A stretch of 64,000 nucleotides of DNA, taken from Alcaligenaceae bacterium (GTDB lineage Bacteria > Pseudomonadota > Gammaproteobacteria > Burkholderiales > Burkholderiaceae_B). Numbering within the stretch: the first letter of the stretch is position 1; each line of letters begins with the position of its first letter. The notes below the pieces were generated by a model, which searched no databases, was not told where the DNA came from, and saw nothing but the letters and a program-made list of their open reading frames with translations. The position numbers and the translations under genes are program-made. The stretch spans positions 124,001 through 188,000 of the forward strand of contig JACCEN010000009.1 in the NCBI GenBank assembly GCA_013416435.1. Direction: 5' to 3'. Positions 63,432 through 64,000 of the stretch are shown here, piece by piece.

Positions 63432-64000
63432 CTAGCCCCTTGGCCTCGTCAGCAACTGGTTGACGGCGATGATGTCGTTCTCGGTGAGGATACCCGTGCT
63501 GGCCTTCAGGCGCAGGCTGCTCATCAGCGTATCGTAGCGCGCGCGTGCCAGGCTGCGCTGGGTTTCGTACAGCTGCTGCTGAGCATTGAGTACGTCGATG
63601 TTGATCCGGACGCCGACCTCGTAGCCGGTCTGGTTGGCTTGCAGGGACGACAGGCTGGACTTCTCGGCGGCCCTCAGGGCTTCGACCTGTGCCAGGCCCG
63701 ATGTGACCCCTGAAAAATGCTGCTGGGTGGACTGCACGGCCTCGCGCCGGGCGTTCTCGAGTTCATAGCGCGCCTGCTGAAGGCGGGAGGTCTGCTCGCG
63801 CACCACCGATGAAATTTCACCGCCCGAGAAAATGGGGATGGCGACACGCAGGCCCACGGTGCTGTCCAGCGAGCGCGGACCGGTGTTCGGACCGTACAAG
63901 CCGCGATCCGAAGCGGTGCCGGTCTGGGCTTCGAGATAAAGCCTGGGATAATGCTCGCCCTTGGCGATATCGATTTGTTTCTCGACGATCTTGGTTTGCA
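63432..64000 (-). CDS. TolC-family outer-membrane channel protein, partial
   Basis: Last 188 residues of a TolC-like protein whose start lies beyond the right edge. The sequence is open from the window edge (QTKIVEKQIDIAKGEHYPRL) and shows the second TolC repeat: STVGLRVAIPIFSGGEISSVVR, then EVGVRINIDVLNAQQQLYETQ and RARYDTLMSSLRLKASTG, ending in LLTRPRG. It should form the outer-membrane exit duct of an efflux or type I secretion system. The stop is 12 bp beyond a repeat copy. Confidence 0.92.
   Translation of the reverse strand, partial: QTKIVEKQIDIAKGEHYPRLYLEAQTGTASDRGLYGPNTGPRSLDSTVGLRVAIPIFSGGEISSVVREQTSRLQQARYELENARREAVQSTQQHFSGVTSGLAQVEALRAAEKSSLSSLQANQTGYEVGVRINIDVLNAQQQLYETQRSLARARYDTLMSSLRLKASTGILTENDIIAVNQLLTRPRG

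Overview
The window is high-GC DNA from a betaproteobacterium, most likely Burkholderiales/Alcaligenaceae (Bordetella/Achromobacter-like). I base this on gene content and order (kdsD-kdsC-lptC-lptA-lptB ... hpf-ptsN-hprK; ubiE-Tim44-ubiJ-ubiB; a DUF3683-type FAD/Fe-S dehydrogenase), not on a database search. No rRNA, tRNA, CRISPR array or transposase gene was seen.

Layout. 1-14062 is mostly core: hprK (cut by the left edge), ptsN, hpf, an LPS-transport/Kdo operon (lptB, lptA, lptC, kdsC, kdsD), apt, a 1313-residue FAD/Fe-S dehydrogenase, a YqaA-type membrane protein, ilvA and a GCS2-family glutamate-cysteine ligase. 14063-52795 is an accessory region. It starts with a signalling block: a periplasmic binding protein, a Cache-HAMP-PP2C (RsbU-like) phosphatase, an MFS protein fused to two sensor modules, an alanine racemase, an RsbW-like kinase and an NCS2 permease. 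Next comes a lipopeptide-type biosynthetic cluster with an Sfp-type PPTase, two NRPS proteins, an ABM-fold protein, a PhyH dioxygenase, a type II thioesterase, an unusual ABC exporter, a FAAL-ACP protein, a 3015-residue PKS/aminotransferase/NRPS hybrid, a GT9-like glycosyltransferase and a STAS anti-sigma antagonist. 52810-64000 returns to core genes: pxpC, pxpB, a VOC protein, phoR, phoB, ubiE, a Tim44-like protein, ubiJ, ubiB, a ferritin-like protein, an rfaE2/hldE-C-type gene and a tolC-family gene cut by the right edge.

How the cluster should work (inference from domain order): FAAL-ACP activates a fatty acid; KS-AT-ACP adds one malonyl unit; the aminotransferase turns the beta-keto group into a beta-amino group, as in iturin/mycosubtilin-type systems; C-A-T-E adds a D-residue; the two minus-strand NRPS proteins add further residues; a C-terminal TE releases the product. 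The STAS gene overlaps the end of this biosynthetic operon by 4 bp, and a matching RsbW-like kinase and RsbU-like phosphatase lie in the same accessory region. This suggests that partner switching is coupled to lipopeptide production.

A 30-bp perfect palindrome (13-nt arms GGGGTCAGACCCC and its complement around GTAC) and its variants occur at about 22 places plus fragments. Most copies are intergenic or at gene 3' ends. Several genes finish inside or just past a copy, and five copies are translated in frame inside interdomain linkers of the PKS/NRPS hybrid.
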